Positions 22,434-30,809 of a stretch of 36,203 nucleotides of DNA are shown in pieces. The first letter of the stretch is position 1, and each line of letters starts with the position of its first letter. This DNA comes from a virus, in IMG/VR virus record IMGVR_UViG_3300044971_001158, positions 1 through 36,203 of that record; one strand, given 5' to 3'. The notes under the pieces were generated by a model that ran no database searches, was not told the origin of the DNA, and was given only the letters and a program-made list of their open reading frames with translations. The translations under genes and the position numbers were made by a program.

Positions 22434-22868
22434 TTACGGTGTGATTGTTTTTGTGATTTGACCTGAGATGGGCCAAGTTGCTGAAACCGTGGCAAGTTCG
22501 CCCACGGCGCCTGATACTGGTTGCCATTCGGCAACAAGCGCGTTAAAAGTAAATTTTGGATTGCTTGCGCTAACTGTTGTGTTAACTGGGCGAATCTCCA
22601 TTGCCACAACTAAACCAACAGTTCCGTTTGTTGTTGTTGTGCCATTGATTAGTTCTTCAAGCGCGTTGTCTGCGTAGTCTTGATTAAACTCAATTGTAAT
22701 TGAGTTATCAGCAAGGCCAGCAACGCGGGTGCGAGCTGCGCCTGTAGTTGAGATTCCTGTGGTGTCAATAACATCATAACTCGTGCTTAAACTTACGGAA
22801 GTTACATATTGAGAGATGTCGTTGCTTGCAAACACCACATAAGCATTTGTTAAAACTAGGCGCGGCAT
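22434..22868 (-). CDS. Major tail tube protein, second copy
   Basis: A 144-residue protein: YVVFASNDISQYVTSVSLST, VIDTTGISTTGAARTRVAGL, NSITIEFNQDYAD, a VAEWQPVSGAVGELATVSAT strand and the end WPISGQITKTITP. It is aligned over its full length with the protein encoded just upstream (22869-23291). These features are those of small phage tube or lambda gpV-like proteins. The two copies are about half identical by eye. It may be the second tube subunit, or a decoration version. The first copy ends directly at the ATG of this one. Confidence 0.85.
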   Translation of the reverse strand: MPRLVLTNAYVVFASNDISQYVTSVSLSTSYDVIDTTGISTTGAARTRVAGLADNSITIEFNQDYADNALEELINGTTTTNGTVGLVVAMEIRPVNTTVSASNPKFTFNALVAEWQPVSGAVGELATVSATWPISGQITKTITP

Positions 22869-23291
22869 TTAGGCAATTGCCTTTGTGATTGCGCCTGAGA
22901 TTGGCCAAGTTGCACTAATTGTTGCAAGTTCGCCAACGGCACCTGAAAGGGCTTGCCATTCTGAAACAACGGCTGAAAATGTGTAGCTAGGATTGCTCGC
23001 ACCAACTACTGCTGATGTTGGCTTTACTACACAAGTCACATTTGTTCCAACAAGTGATGAACCAACTGCGTTAATTGTTACTTCAGGCGCAGATGTTGCA
23101 AAATCTTGATTAAACTCAAAAGTAACTGAATTATCTTGCAAGCCGCTAATTCTAGTGCGTGCGCCAGCAGAGGACATCCCGGTAGTGTCAACCACATCTT
23201 CGCTTGTGCTAAGAGATACGCTTGTAATAAATTCGCTAAGATTTATGCCATTGATTACAACTGAGGCATCTGTCAATACGGTACGGGCCAT
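22869..23291 (-). CDS. Major tail tube protein, first copy
   Basis: A 140-residue protein: SVVINGINLSEFITSVSLST, DVVDTTGMSSAGARTRISGL, NSVTFEFNQDFAT, then VSEWQALSGAVGELATISAT and WPISGAITKAIA. It differs from its tandem neighbour mainly in loops. Tube proteins polymerise as hexameric rings around the tape measure. Two tube genes in tandem suggest a tube with two subunit types or a dual-function pair. ATG 23291 follows the 55-residue gene by a single-base step. Confidence 0.87.
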   Translation of the reverse strand: MARTVLTDASVVINGINLSEFITSVSLSTSEDVVDTTGMSSAGARTRISGLQDNSVTFEFNQDFATSAPEVTINAVGSSLVGTNVTCVVKPTSAVVGASNPSYTFSAVVSEWQALSGAVGELATISATWPISGAITKAIA

Positions 23292-23459
23292 TTATTTTGT
23301 TTCCTCTACTGTTGCTGGTTTAGTTGTTACGGTTTTCTTGAGATGTTCGCTTGCAACTAAAGCATCAATGTTCAACTCTAGTTCAAGTAATTCTTTTTCG
23401 GTAATTGATTCATTTTTTTTCTTTGCCTCGAAATTGTCCGAGATAACTGTGTAGCTCAT
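23292..23459 (-). CDS. Small head-tail region protein, 55 residues
   Basis: ATG 23459 is chosen because AAGGAG lies 5 bases before it, although the frame opens earlier. The protein, MSYTVISDNFEAKKKNESIT then EKELLELELNIDALVASEHL, has a beta opening and an amphipathic helix, then a Thr/Lys-rich end. Such small genes between tail-completion and tube genes occur in many actinophages; the function is unknown. No family is recognised. Confidence 0.65.
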   Translation of the reverse strand: MSYTVISDNFEAKKKNESITEKELLELELNIDALVASEHLKKTVTTKPATVEETK

Positions 23460-23467
23460 TTTTCTCC

Positions 23468-23866
23468 TTATCCCCAAACGGTAATTCGGTAACGGTACGA
23501 AAGAAACTCAATATCCCCTGATGTGTAATTGCCCGCTTCGGCTGATGTAACACGCAAAGTGCTGCAAGCCCCACCAAGAGTTAGATCAGCTTCAATTGCT
23601 GCCTTGATTGAAAAATCCCCGCTACCTGCAAGGTATTTGTCAAGTTCATTTTGACCTGAACGCTCAGTGAAGCGTTGAACCAAAACAACAACATCTAGGT
23701 TTGCCTGGTCAAGTCCACGGGCATTGTTCAAGTCAAATGTGAAGTCCAATTGGCCAACAATGGCTGCTGGTGCAACTGGCACCGTAGGGATTAACTCGTA
23801 AGTACGCATCCCTTTAATCGCCTCTAAGTTGGCTTTTAAGCCGTTTCTAACCGCACTTGGTAACAT
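23468..23866 (-). CDS. Tail-completion / terminator-type protein
   Basis: A 132-residue protein: LPSAVRNGLKANLEAIKGMR, PTVPVAPAAIVGQLDFTFDL, LDVVVLVQRFTERSGQNELD, then SIKAAIEADLTLGGACSTLR and IEFLSYRYRITVWG. The order of an N-terminal helix, the ppPaavvg motif and the TLGG motif is the pattern of siphovirus tail terminator/neck proteins that cap the tail before head joining. It lies between the connector and tube genes, the usual place. It overlaps the connector stop by 1 base. Confidence 0.78.
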   Translation of the reverse strand: MLPSAVRNGLKANLEAIKGMRTYELIPTVPVAPAAIVGQLDFTFDLNNARGLDQANLDVVVLVQRFTERSGQNELDKYLAGSGDFSIKAAIEADLTLGGACSTLRVTSAEAGNYTSGDIEFLSYRYRITVWG

Positions 23867-24474
23867 TATACCGCCAAGCCGTTGTTCTTGCGTAGGGGGC
23901 GCAGCAGTGCCTCTACATCGGCATCTAATTTGGCAGCCAAACGCACTGTTCCTAAATCTGTATTTCCAGCAATTCCAAATGGTGACTGGTTACGAAGGAA
24001 CAGGCGAGAGGCTTGAATCTTTGCTGCGGTCTTTACTTCATATGGCACCGCTGACCATCCAAAAACGCCTTTAACCCTTATGGATTGAGGCAGGTTAAAT
24101 GGGAAAACATAAGAGCCGACTGCTAATAAGCGGCTCATCGGCCACCCGCGAGAAGGATTATTGACAGGTTCAAACATTGAATCATCTGCAGCCCAAACGG
24201 TGCCGTATGTGCGGTCAAAGTTATCATCGGTTGCAATTTCGCTAATGCTTACAAAATCATCAACAGGTTGAATGTAGTAATCGGTTGGGGTGTAGTAACG
24301 AGTTGCCGGCAATAACTCTGTGCCATCCTTGTAAAAGAAACGGCCACAATAATCATCTATCTGGCGTGAAGCGGTAGCAATTGCCATTTCAAGAGCTGCG
24401 TTATCAATCGAATCTTCAAGATTGAGTGCATCCTTAACTTCATTTAGGGTTACATACCCGTTAGTGATCGCCAC
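23866..24474 (-). CDS. Head-tail connector (adaptor) protein
   Basis: A 202-residue protein starting at GTG 24474. The opening YVTLNEVKDALNLEDSIDNA and ALEMAIATASRQIDDYCGRF are hallmarks of gp6-like adaptors that attach below the portal. A beta-rich insertion (DYYIQPVDDFVSISEIATDD) and a closing helical part (VKTAAKIQASRLFLRNQSPF) follow. It forms a ring under the portal and the binding site for the next neck protein. It overlaps the upstream small gene by 14 bases. Confidence 0.82.
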   Translation of the reverse strand: MAITNGYVTLNEVKDALNLEDSIDNAALEMAIATASRQIDDYCGRFFYKDGTELLPATRYYTPTDYYIQPVDDFVSISEIATDDNFDRTYGTVWAADDSMFEPVNNPSRGWPMSRLLAVGSYVFPFNLPQSIRVKGVFGWSAVPYEVKTAAKIQASRLFLRNQSPFGIAGNTDLGTVRLAAKLDADVEALLRPLRKNNGLAV

Positions 24475-24586
24475 GCGTGGTTCTCGTTTCTACTTTGGGA
24501 AGCATTGCGCGTTCCAATTGTGGAACGGCGGTAGCGGTTTCCTTTAATTTTACCTTAATTCTTAAAATTCTTTTTATGCGTTCCAT
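24461..24586 (-). CDS. Small basic protein, 41 residues
   Basis: ATG 24586 lies inside the end of the glycosyltransferase gene and the stop lies inside the start of the connector gene, so the frame bridges the gap of about 100 bases. MERIKRILRIKVKLKETATA is strongly basic and amphipathic, with the end KVETRTTRGDH. No ribosome site better than GATAT is visible and no family is recognised. It could be spurious; the bridging overlaps alone support it. Confidence 0.4.
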   Translation of the reverse strand: MERIKRILRIKVKLKETATAVPQLERAMLPKVETRTTRGDH

Positions 24587-25251
24587 ATATCGTGCTGCCT
24601 ATCATCTAACCAATAATTCTTTGAATGAGGCAGTATCGCGCCTGTATGAACATAGATTGGAAAACCAAGTGAACGAACACGGCGGCAAAATTGCAAATCT
24701 TCGCCAATCCATTCACCGTTGATAGGGCCATCCCAAAACCAACACCAATCTTGCCCTTGGTGTGGGTCGGCATCTGCTCTGATTGCTTCCAAAACGCTGC
24801 GGTGAATTAGTAAACATCCAGTGCCAGCAGCATCTACTTGGAAAACTGAATTTTTATCGTACTTGTTAAGTGGCAAAAAGCCTTCAGGAGCATCTTGAAA
24901 AATTGTTGGTACTGGTTGCGGGTATGGATAACCCGTTTCAAAACTAGCAAATACCAAACCTGCTACAACTGGGCGTTCTTTATCGTGTGCAGTTTCAATT
25001 AACTTATCAAATGCTTCAACGGATAGTTGCTCATCTGAATCCATCATTAGTAGCCAATCGGATTTAGTTTCTAAGAATTGCTTAACTAACCGATTGCGTT
25101 GCTTTGAAAGTAAACCTGAACCCTTGATGCGAATAAACGGACCAAGGCGTGCTGATCTTGATTGAGCAACTTGAATTAAACTAAATGCGAACCCGCCATT
25201 AACGGTTCCTGGGTCGCAACTGCCGATTGAAACTTTATGTGCTGATTTCAT
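24574..25251 (-). CDS. Glycosyltransferase inserted in the head module
   Basis: A 225-residue GT-A fold: VSIGSCDPGTVNGGFAFSLI, KQRNRLVKQFLETKSDWLLM, and the metal-binding D71-S-D73 in MMDSDEQLS. The acceptor-side part includes VAGLVFASFETGYPYPQPVP, VDAAGTGCLLIHRSVLEAIR and WIGEDLQFCRRVRSLGFPIY. The GEDLxFCxR motif is typical of the family with DXD that attaches sugars to proteins. It lies between the capsid and connector genes, where it is an extra gene rather than an assembly part, so it may glycosylate the capsid or other virion proteins. A GGGGGAA ribosome site precedes ATG 25251. Confidence 0.85.
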   Translation of the reverse strand: MKSAHKVSIGSCDPGTVNGGFAFSLIQVAQSRSARLGPFIRIKGSGLLSKQRNRLVKQFLETKSDWLLMMDSDEQLSVEAFDKLIETAHDKERPVVAGLVFASFETGYPYPQPVPTIFQDAPEGFLPLNKYDKNSVFQVDAAGTGCLLIHRSVLEAIRADADPHQGQDWCWFWDGPINGEWIGEDLQFCRRVRSLGFPIYVHTGAILPHSKNYWLDDRQHDIWNA

Positions 25252-25275
25252 AGATTCCCCCGAATCATTTAAGAA

Positions 25276-25317
25276 GTAAGAGGCGGGTTAGCCGGGGGAG
25301 AAAAACCCGCCTCTTAC
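25276..25317 (-). terminator. 14-bp hairpin downstream of the capsid gene
   Basis: GTAAGAGGCGGGTT (25276-25289) pairs perfectly with AACCCGCCTCTTAC (25304-25317) around a 14-base loop rich in C on the minus strand. There is no clean T-run after it in the leftward direction, so it may be a leaky terminator or an RNA-stabilising end. Either would raise capsid mRNA relative to downstream genes. Confidence 0.65.
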
Positions 25318-25334
25318 AATTTGTTAACTTTGGA

Positions 25335-26687
25335 TTAGAAAGTTGGAGCTACTAAACCAGTACCGCTAATGATTGAAGCGGCCTTTGGATAACGCTCAGC
25401 AGAGAAAGCACCAAATCCGTAAACAACAGATTTGATTGTAAGTGATGAAGCACCAGTTGCATCAAATGACAATGCGAATGGTGAACCTGGTTGCTCCCAA
25501 AGGTGCATTTCAGGTGCTGCTACGCAGTAGATTTCATCCTGATTTGTTGCTGCGCCGTATGTTGTTCCAACATTTGCATCAGAGATGATTGGCAAGCCAA
25601 GCATTTGATAGCCAGTGTTTGCATAAGCTGCAACGCCTGCGCCTACACCTGATGCGTTCATTGGACCGTTAGCAGTTGGAACTACTAATGGGCGGCCTGA
25701 AGTATCAACTGCTGCTAACAAAAATGCTAGGCGGCGTGGGTGCATAATCCAGTGTGTAGGTGTTTCAAACACATTTGACTGAATTTGCTGAATTGCATCA
25801 GCTAGTTTTGGATATAGCAACGCAACTGTTGGTGTTGTTGCTGTGAATGTAATTGCGTTTCCACCTGAAGCGCGGATTCCCTTGAACTGGCCGTTTGAGC
25901 CTGTTCCGTTTAGAACCTGAGCATCAACTGTTGTGTGCCAAGAACGGATTAGGTCAGCAACAACGAATGTGTCAATGCCTGTTCCGCGCTCAATTGCCTG
26001 GCGTGATAGGTCCTGCTGTCCAGCGATTGTGCGTACTGGAATTGATAGCAGTGTGTCATCGGCATCAGTTTCTGAAACTGCAGTGTTCTGAGTTTCTTGA
26101 ACTGCTGTTGATGTGCCTGTGGTCATACGGCTAATTTCTAGCGACATACCGGCGGCTGGAAGTGTGTGCTTTGCAGTTGCGAAATCTGCAGTTGGTCGGC
26201 CAGCGCGTGCAAATGGTGCAGCAAGGTCAACTAAGTATTGAGGAACAACTAAACCAGCGAAGTTTGATGTGTCAACATCGCGGCGCTCGATTGATTCTTC
26301 CTTTGTGTGGCGAGCAAGGCGCTCTTGTGCGTTGTAATCTCCGCGAACCTGTGCGTTGAATACATCCTTAACGAATGAAACGCCAGCATCAGGTGAGTAT
26401 GTGCGAGCTTCGCGAGTAACTGTTGCGCCGCCTACCTTTGGTGTGATTACTGCTGCAACTGATGAGCGCATTTCTGCAACCTTTGCATCTGCTGCTGCCT
26501 GTGTTGTGAACTTTTCGATTTTTGCATCTAGTGCGCGTGCTTCTTCTACAAGAGCATCAACCTTATCGGTTTCCTCTGCAGTAAGGTCGGTGCGAGATTC
26601 TGCGGCTACTGCCTCAAGAACTGCATCCATTTCTGCCTTAACTGCATCACGGCGCTCAAGAGCAACATCAAGATATGACTTTGACAT
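25335..26687 (-). CDS. HK97-fold major capsid protein
   Basis: From ATG 26687 (TTGGAGAAATAATG) the protein has 450 residues. The N-terminal 100 residues are a helical delta domain (LDVALERRDAVKAEMDAVLE, DKVDALVEEARALDAKIEKF), which the protease would remove. The shell domain has the HK97 pattern: AAPFARAGRPTADFATAKHT, then QDLSRQAIERGTGIDTFVVA, HWIMHPRRLAFLLAAVDTSG, LPIISDANVGTTYG and FSAERYPKAASIISGTGL. It assembles as hexamers and pentamers of the head. The adjacent protease and portal confirm the call. Confidence 0.95.
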   Translation of the reverse strand: MSKSYLDVALERRDAVKAEMDAVLEAVAAESRTDLTAEETDKVDALVEEARALDAKIEKFTTQAAADAKVAEMRSSVAAVITPKVGGATVTREARTYSPDAGVSFVKDVFNAQVRGDYNAQERLARHTKEESIERRDVDTSNFAGLVVPQYLVDLAAPFARAGRPTADFATAKHTLPAAGMSLEISRMTTGTSTAVQETQNTAVSETDADDTLLSIPVRTIAGQQDLSRQAIERGTGIDTFVVADLIRSWHTTVDAQVLNGTGSNGQFKGIRASGGNAITFTATTPTVALLYPKLADAIQQIQSNVFETPTHWIMHPRRLAFLLAAVDTSGRPLVVPTANGPMNASGVGAGVAAYANTGYQMLGLPIISDANVGTTYGAATNQDEIYCVAAPEMHLWEQPGSPFALSFDATGASSLTIKSVVYGFGAFSAERYPKAASIISGTGLVAPTF

Positions 26688-26798
26688 TATTTCTCCAATG
26701 AGTTTGTAATTGTTTTGAGGTGGTGGCAATGCTCTCCACGGCGCTTTTAGGGTGTGGGATTTGCTCCGACTTCGATCTGCTACTTGTGCAGCAGAAAC

Positions 26799-27743
26799 TT
26801 ATTTTGTGTTATTGATAATTGCTTTGGCTAAGCGCAGTGAAATTGAACGCGCTGGCACATCGGTTGGCTCTAACTCAACTTCAGGTTCTTCAACTTCAAC
26901 AGTTGGGGTTAGTGTGTTTAATCCAAGCAAAACTTCAAGCATTGTTTTTCCTTCTTCAAGGCTGTCATAAGAATCAGATACCTTTTCAAGAATTGAATTG
27001 ATAACAAGAGTTGATTCGCCATCTAATGCGCGACCTTCTTTAATTGCTTCCATTGCGTTTTTGATTGCCTCTCTTGCTTCAACTGAGGTGGTTGGGTAGG
27101 CCGGATAAGTAACCACGCTAACATCGCCATCGGCCAATGAAACTTCGGTAAGCGTACGAGTTGAGCGATCTTCGCTCCACTTTTGGCGAATCACACGAAA
27201 AGCAAAACTCATTTGGTCAACATCTCCGCGCTCAACTAATTTGTAAAGGTCGCGCCCCTCGCTAGTGTCTGCAATAACTGCATCCATAAACAAGCCGCGA
27301 TCATCTTCAGTAAGGGTCAAAGTGCCATTCTTTGTGCGAGCTAATGGCAAACCTTCGTGATTGATAAGCAAACGAACATCAGGTGTTTCGCTTAATGTTT
27401 TACGGAAAGCGCCGGGGGCGATAGTTTCCTTAAATGGTAGGGGAACGCTTGCATCATTGAACACTGCTGCGTAACCACGCAACCGCATTGTTCCATCATC
27501 TGCTTGGCGTGCTTCAACATCTTGAACCGTAAATGTACGGCGTTCAATTTCTTTCACTTTGCTCCTTGAGTTAACTTCCCCGCCTGGTTCCATATCTTCA
27601 GAGATTGAAACTGCAACCATTTGATCTATTGCATCTTGCTTATTATCGTGACACGCAAGCGTTGTATAAGAACCATCTGTTTCTTGCTTTACTGTTGCCC
27701 ATCCTGAACAATCAGCTTGTTTATTACTAATAAAGTAAGGCAT
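26799..27743 (-). CDS. Prohead protease, HK97 U35 type, with an extra N-terminal domain
   Basis: Residues 75-240 carry the U35 fold: RLRGYAAVFNDASVPLPFKE, then His in LLINHEGLPLART and Ser in VDQMSFAFRV, which with a Glu form the catalytic set. Residues 1-60 (ADCSGWATVKQETDGSYTTL ... CHDNKQDAIDQMVAV) are an extra small domain seen fused in some actinophage proteases. The C-terminal 60 residues are acidic and may target the protease inside the head. It cuts the delta domain of the capsid protein. It starts with the portal stop overlap TAATG. Confidence 0.9.
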   Translation of the reverse strand: MPYFISNKQADCSGWATVKQETDGSYTTLACHDNKQDAIDQMVAVSISEDMEPGGEVNSRSKVKEIERRTFTVQDVEARQADDGTMRLRGYAAVFNDASVPLPFKETIAPGAFRKTLSETPDVRLLINHEGLPLARTKNGTLTLTEDDRGLFMDAVIADTSEGRDLYKLVERGDVDQMSFAFRVIRQKWSEDRSTRTLTEVSLADGDVSVVTYPAYPTTSVEAREAIKNAMEAIKEGRALDGESTLVINSILEKVSDSYDSLEEGKTMLEVLLGLNTLTPTVEVEEPEVELEPTDVPARSISLRLAKAIINNTK

Positions 27744-29137
27744 TACTGAACCTCATAAACTGCAGTTGGGTCGGTTGGGTCAATTGTTGAAATCTGTTGT
27801 AACTGACTTGATGGAACGCCAGTGTGTTTCATATCAGGCAAGCCAACTGCCTTTGTAACCGCTGCAGGGTCAAAGCCGACTTGAATCAATGCAGCAGCAA
27901 TTTCGGTGCGTAGCTTGAGGCCAACATCTTTAGCATCTGAAGCATCAATGTTTTGCAATGGAACGCGGTATTGGTCACCATCTTCAATCGGTGCCATATC
28001 TTCGTAAGCGTGAACATCGTTGAGTGAAAGGAAACCTTCGCGTAATCCCTTAGTGTAAGCATCATAACGCTCAAGAGTTGTGCCACGAAGTAGCGCATCA
28101 AGGTTGAATCGAATAAAACCATCAGGCTCAGGCAACAATGTTGAAAGAGATTGTTCAATTCGCTCCAAGATTGGGCGCAAAGAGTGTTGAACAAATGAAA
28201 GATTTTGCGCTTCAACTGAGGCAAATGACATCGCACCAGCAACAGGGTGACCTAAAAGGCTAAGCGGAACACGGAAAATGCGAGCAATTTCTTCCACACT
28301 AAAACGGCGGGTGTCTAATAACTGCGCATCTTGAGCGTTGATCTGTAGCGGTTGGAAACTTGCGCCACCTGAAAGGATGCCAATTTTGCCAGCGCGGTAA
28401 GGGCCAGTGTGTGTAAGGTTCCAATCACGGCCAATATCTTGTGCTTGTTCTTCAGTTAATTCGCCGGGAACTTCAATTACACCGCCAGGGTTGGCAGCGT
28501 TGCCGAAATAAGAGGCGGCATAAACATCTGCTGCCATTGCAGCGCCAAGTGTGGTGCGGCAGGCACCAATTGGTGAAAGGCCATAACGATCACCAGGCAA
28601 ACGGAAATCAGGAATGTGTAAAAGTTCTTTGTCTGTTAGGCGTTGCTCATAAACGCCTTGTGAATCTTTAACCTGCACAAAATAAACCAATGGCTCACCT
28701 GGCGCTAGGCGCTCAATGCGAACATTGCGGGGATTCAAAACATAAAGCTCTTGAACATCGCCCATATCATCGCGCACTGTCAAGATGTAAGCGTTACCTT
28801 CAAGTTTGAATGAAGTAACAATTTGCTCATAAAATTCAAGGCGTGTTGTTTCAGGATTTGGGCGTGACACCCACGCTGGTTGATCGCCATAAATTGTTGA
28901 GTATGGCAAGCGGTTACGGCCACGGCGCACATAAGCACCTACTGGCAAAGATGAAACTGTGTCTGCCAAAAGGCGCACGCAAGAATAAACTGTGGACATT
29001 CGAATTGCAGTTTCTGAATCTACAGTTACTCCCGCAAGAGATTGAAATTGGGGGCGGCCGGGAATCAATGGCTCAACATATTGATTATTGGCTGATCGCT
29101 TTGAACCTGACCCCGCCAAACGCTTTGATAAACTCAT
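27743..29137 (-). CDS. HK97-family portal protein
   Basis: A 464-residue protein with the phage portal pattern: ETAIRMSTVYSCVRLLADTV, SLPVGAYVRRG, then NAYILTVRDDMGDVQELYVL, LHIPDFRLPGDRYGLSPIGA, and later RRFSVEEIARIFRVPLSLLG and SFVQHSLRPILERIEQSLST. It forms the dodecameric ring through which DNA is packaged and ejected. It follows the small membrane gene with a TAATG overlap and precedes the protease. Confidence 0.95.
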   Translation of the reverse strand: MSLSKRLAGSGSKRSANNQYVEPLIPGRPQFQSLAGVTVDSETAIRMSTVYSCVRLLADTVSSLPVGAYVRRGRNRLPYSTIYGDQPAWVSRPNPETTRLEFYEQIVTSFKLEGNAYILTVRDDMGDVQELYVLNPRNVRIERLAPGEPLVYFVQVKDSQGVYEQRLTDKELLHIPDFRLPGDRYGLSPIGACRTTLGAAMAADVYAASYFGNAANPGGVIEVPGELTEEQAQDIGRDWNLTHTGPYRAGKIGILSGGASFQPLQINAQDAQLLDTRRFSVEEIARIFRVPLSLLGHPVAGAMSFASVEAQNLSFVQHSLRPILERIEQSLSTLLPEPDGFIRFNLDALLRGTTLERYDAYTKGLREGFLSLNDVHAYEDMAPIEDGDQYRVPLQNIDASDAKDVGLKLRTEIAAALIQVGFDPAAVTKAVGLPDMKHTGVPSSQLQQISTIDPTDPTAVYEVQ

Positions 29138-29277
29138 TAGTTAGCCTTCTCTGTAATCCATACTAGAAAAATACCCGCAACAACTAAAGCAAGTGGAACT
29201 GAAATCATCGCAAGCCCTGTTGTAACTAGCGTTACCCCAACAACTTCAACTGCAACTGATAAATCAATCTTCTTCAT
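29137..29277 (-). CDS. Small membrane protein between terminase and portal, 46 residues
   Basis: ATG 29277 follows GGGAGCAAA and gives MKKIDLSVAVEVVGVTLVTT then GLAMISVPLALVVAGIFLVW and a polar end ITEKAN. It has one or two hydrophobic spans with a basic start. Its stop is fused to the portal start (TAATG). Similar small hydrophobic genes lie between terminase and portal in several actinophages. No role is known to me. Confidence 0.7.
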   Translation of the reverse strand: MKKIDLSVAVEVVGVTLVTTGLAMISVPLALVVAGIFLVWITEKAN

Positions 29278-29285
29278 TTTGCTCC

Positions 29286-30809
29286 CTATACCTGAATTGA
29301 AAAGAATCTAGCCACTGGTGCAGGTGGTTCAGCCGGTTGTGTTGCGCGGTCATATCCAAAAATGGAAGCAACGGCGGCATCTACCTTGCGGCGTGAACTT
29401 GCTTTGGCAACCATAACTCCGCGAGATGATTGCTTTGTCACGCAGTTTGCAATGTGTCTAGCAAGTGCGGGGTTTCCATCGTGAGTAAACGATTGGTTCA
29501 CAACGGCTTCGTAGAATTTTTGCGTGGCGGGAACCATTCGTTCAGCAGAGTTCGGATAGCTGACAACGGGAAGCCCTGCCTCATCCAATACCATAAAAGT
29601 TCGCTGCCAACGGGCGGGGTCAAAGACAATTTCTCTGACACTGAATCTTTCATCTCTGAAGGTGGCAATGATTGTTTCTTCGACTTCGGCAACGGGAATG
29701 TGCCAGTCTTGTTCAGCATCATCTGGCCTTTCCCATAAACCGACAACCATTAAATGCGGCTTATCGCCACCAAGTAACCACATTACTAAGGCCGTTGAGT
29801 CATTTGAAAATGCGCCATCAAAGGCAAGAATTACATCCTCACCAATTTCAGGGTAACGATCTTGGTCCTCTAACGCTTCCCAAGCACCTGTTGGCAACCA
29901 AGCAACCGAAGTATTTACAAAACAATTAAGGCGCTTGGTTCTAAACTCAGCTTCAGGTGTTCGCAAAACTGCAGAACGCATTTCATCCAAGTCGGTAATG
30001 TCACCAAGGCCAGGGTTTGCTTGAGGCCAAAGTTCTTCGTTGCGGTGATCGCCTTCAGGCTTCTCAGGTTCCCACCAAGCAAAGAAAAATGATTGATCTT
30101 TCTTTTCTTCTTTAATTATTTGCTGCCCGTATTGATAAAGTGAGTAACAAAGAGAATCTTGACCGTTGCTTTGTGACTTAATGCCCGCAGTTGTAATACC
30201 TAAAAGCAAAGAATCTTCACGCGCACCACCGGCAAGTGAAAGCACATTCCACAATTCCCAACTAGGTTGGGCGTGAACTTCATCAAAGATAACAAGCGGG
30301 GAAGGGTTCAAACCTTCTTTTGAATACGCTTCAGCAGAAAGCACTCGGTAAACCGAACCCTTATCTTTGAATTCAATCGCATCGCGGTAAAGCGTGAACA
30401 TAGATGAAAGCTCTTCATCCATCTCAATCATTCGCTTGGCGGTGCCAAATACAATTCGCGCTTGTTCCTTATCGGCTGCGCAAGAATAAATTTCCGAACC
30501 GTTACCGCCTAGAGTCAAACCTGCTAAGCCGATTGAAGCGCCAAGTGCTGACTTGCCTGACTTACGCGCCATCCCAATCAGGGCGGTGCGATGGCGAAAG
30601 CGCCCGTCATCGCGGCGGGCAAGGGCGTGATTTAACAATTCCTTTTGCCAATCGCGCAAGACAAGCAACTTGCCCGCAGGCGAGCCAACTGAATCTTTAG
30701 TTACTCGGCAAACCGCTTCAGTGAAGTTGGCATAGAGTGGGCCATCGCCGCGTTCACGATCTTCAATCGGAACAGGCGTGAGCCATTTAGGGGGCCAAGA
30801 ATTAGTCAC
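29286..30809 (-). CDS. Terminase large subunit
   Basis: A 507-residue protein. The ATPase carries Walker A at about 79-87 (GMARKSGKS) and Walker B at about 172-177 (LVIFDE), followed by the LLGITTAG coupling motif. The nuclease domain begins at about 327 (VILAFDGAFSNDSTALVMW) with the metal-binding Asp331, and a further Asp lies in SSRRKVDAAVA near the C-terminus. It is the HK97/Terminase_1 type. It packages DNA and cuts concatemers. GTG 30809 overlaps the TerS stop as GTGA. Such terminases are typical of cos-type or headful phages depending on subfamily. Confidence 0.95.
   Translation of the reverse strand: MTNSWPPKWLTPVPIEDRERGDGPLYANFTEAVCRVTKDSVGSPAGKLLVLRDWQKELLNHALARRDDGRFRHRTALIGMARKSGKSALGASIGLAGLTLGGNGSEIYSCAADKEQARIVFGTAKRMIEMDEELSSMFTLYRDAIEFKDKGSVYRVLSAEAYSKEGLNPSPLVIFDEVHAQPSWELWNVLSLAGGAREDSLLLGITTAGIKSQSNGQDSLCYSLYQYGQQIIKEEKKDQSFFFAWWEPEKPEGDHRNEELWPQANPGLGDITDLDEMRSAVLRTPEAEFRTKRLNCFVNTSVAWLPTGAWEALEDQDRYPEIGEDVILAFDGAFSNDSTALVMWLLGGDKPHLMVVGLWERPDDAEQDWHIPVAEVEETIIATFRDERFSVREIVFDPARWQRTFMVLDEAGLPVVSYPNSAERMVPATQKFYEAVVNQSFTHDGNPALARHIANCVTKQSSRGVMVAKASSRRKVDAAVASIFGYDRATQPAEPPAPVARFFSIQV

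Noticed and set aside
26730-26798. A hairpin TCTGCT...AGCAGA in the gap before the capsid gene as a terminator or promoter
   Set aside because: The 6-bp stem lacks a T-run and no -35/-10 pair is convincing; it may be chance.
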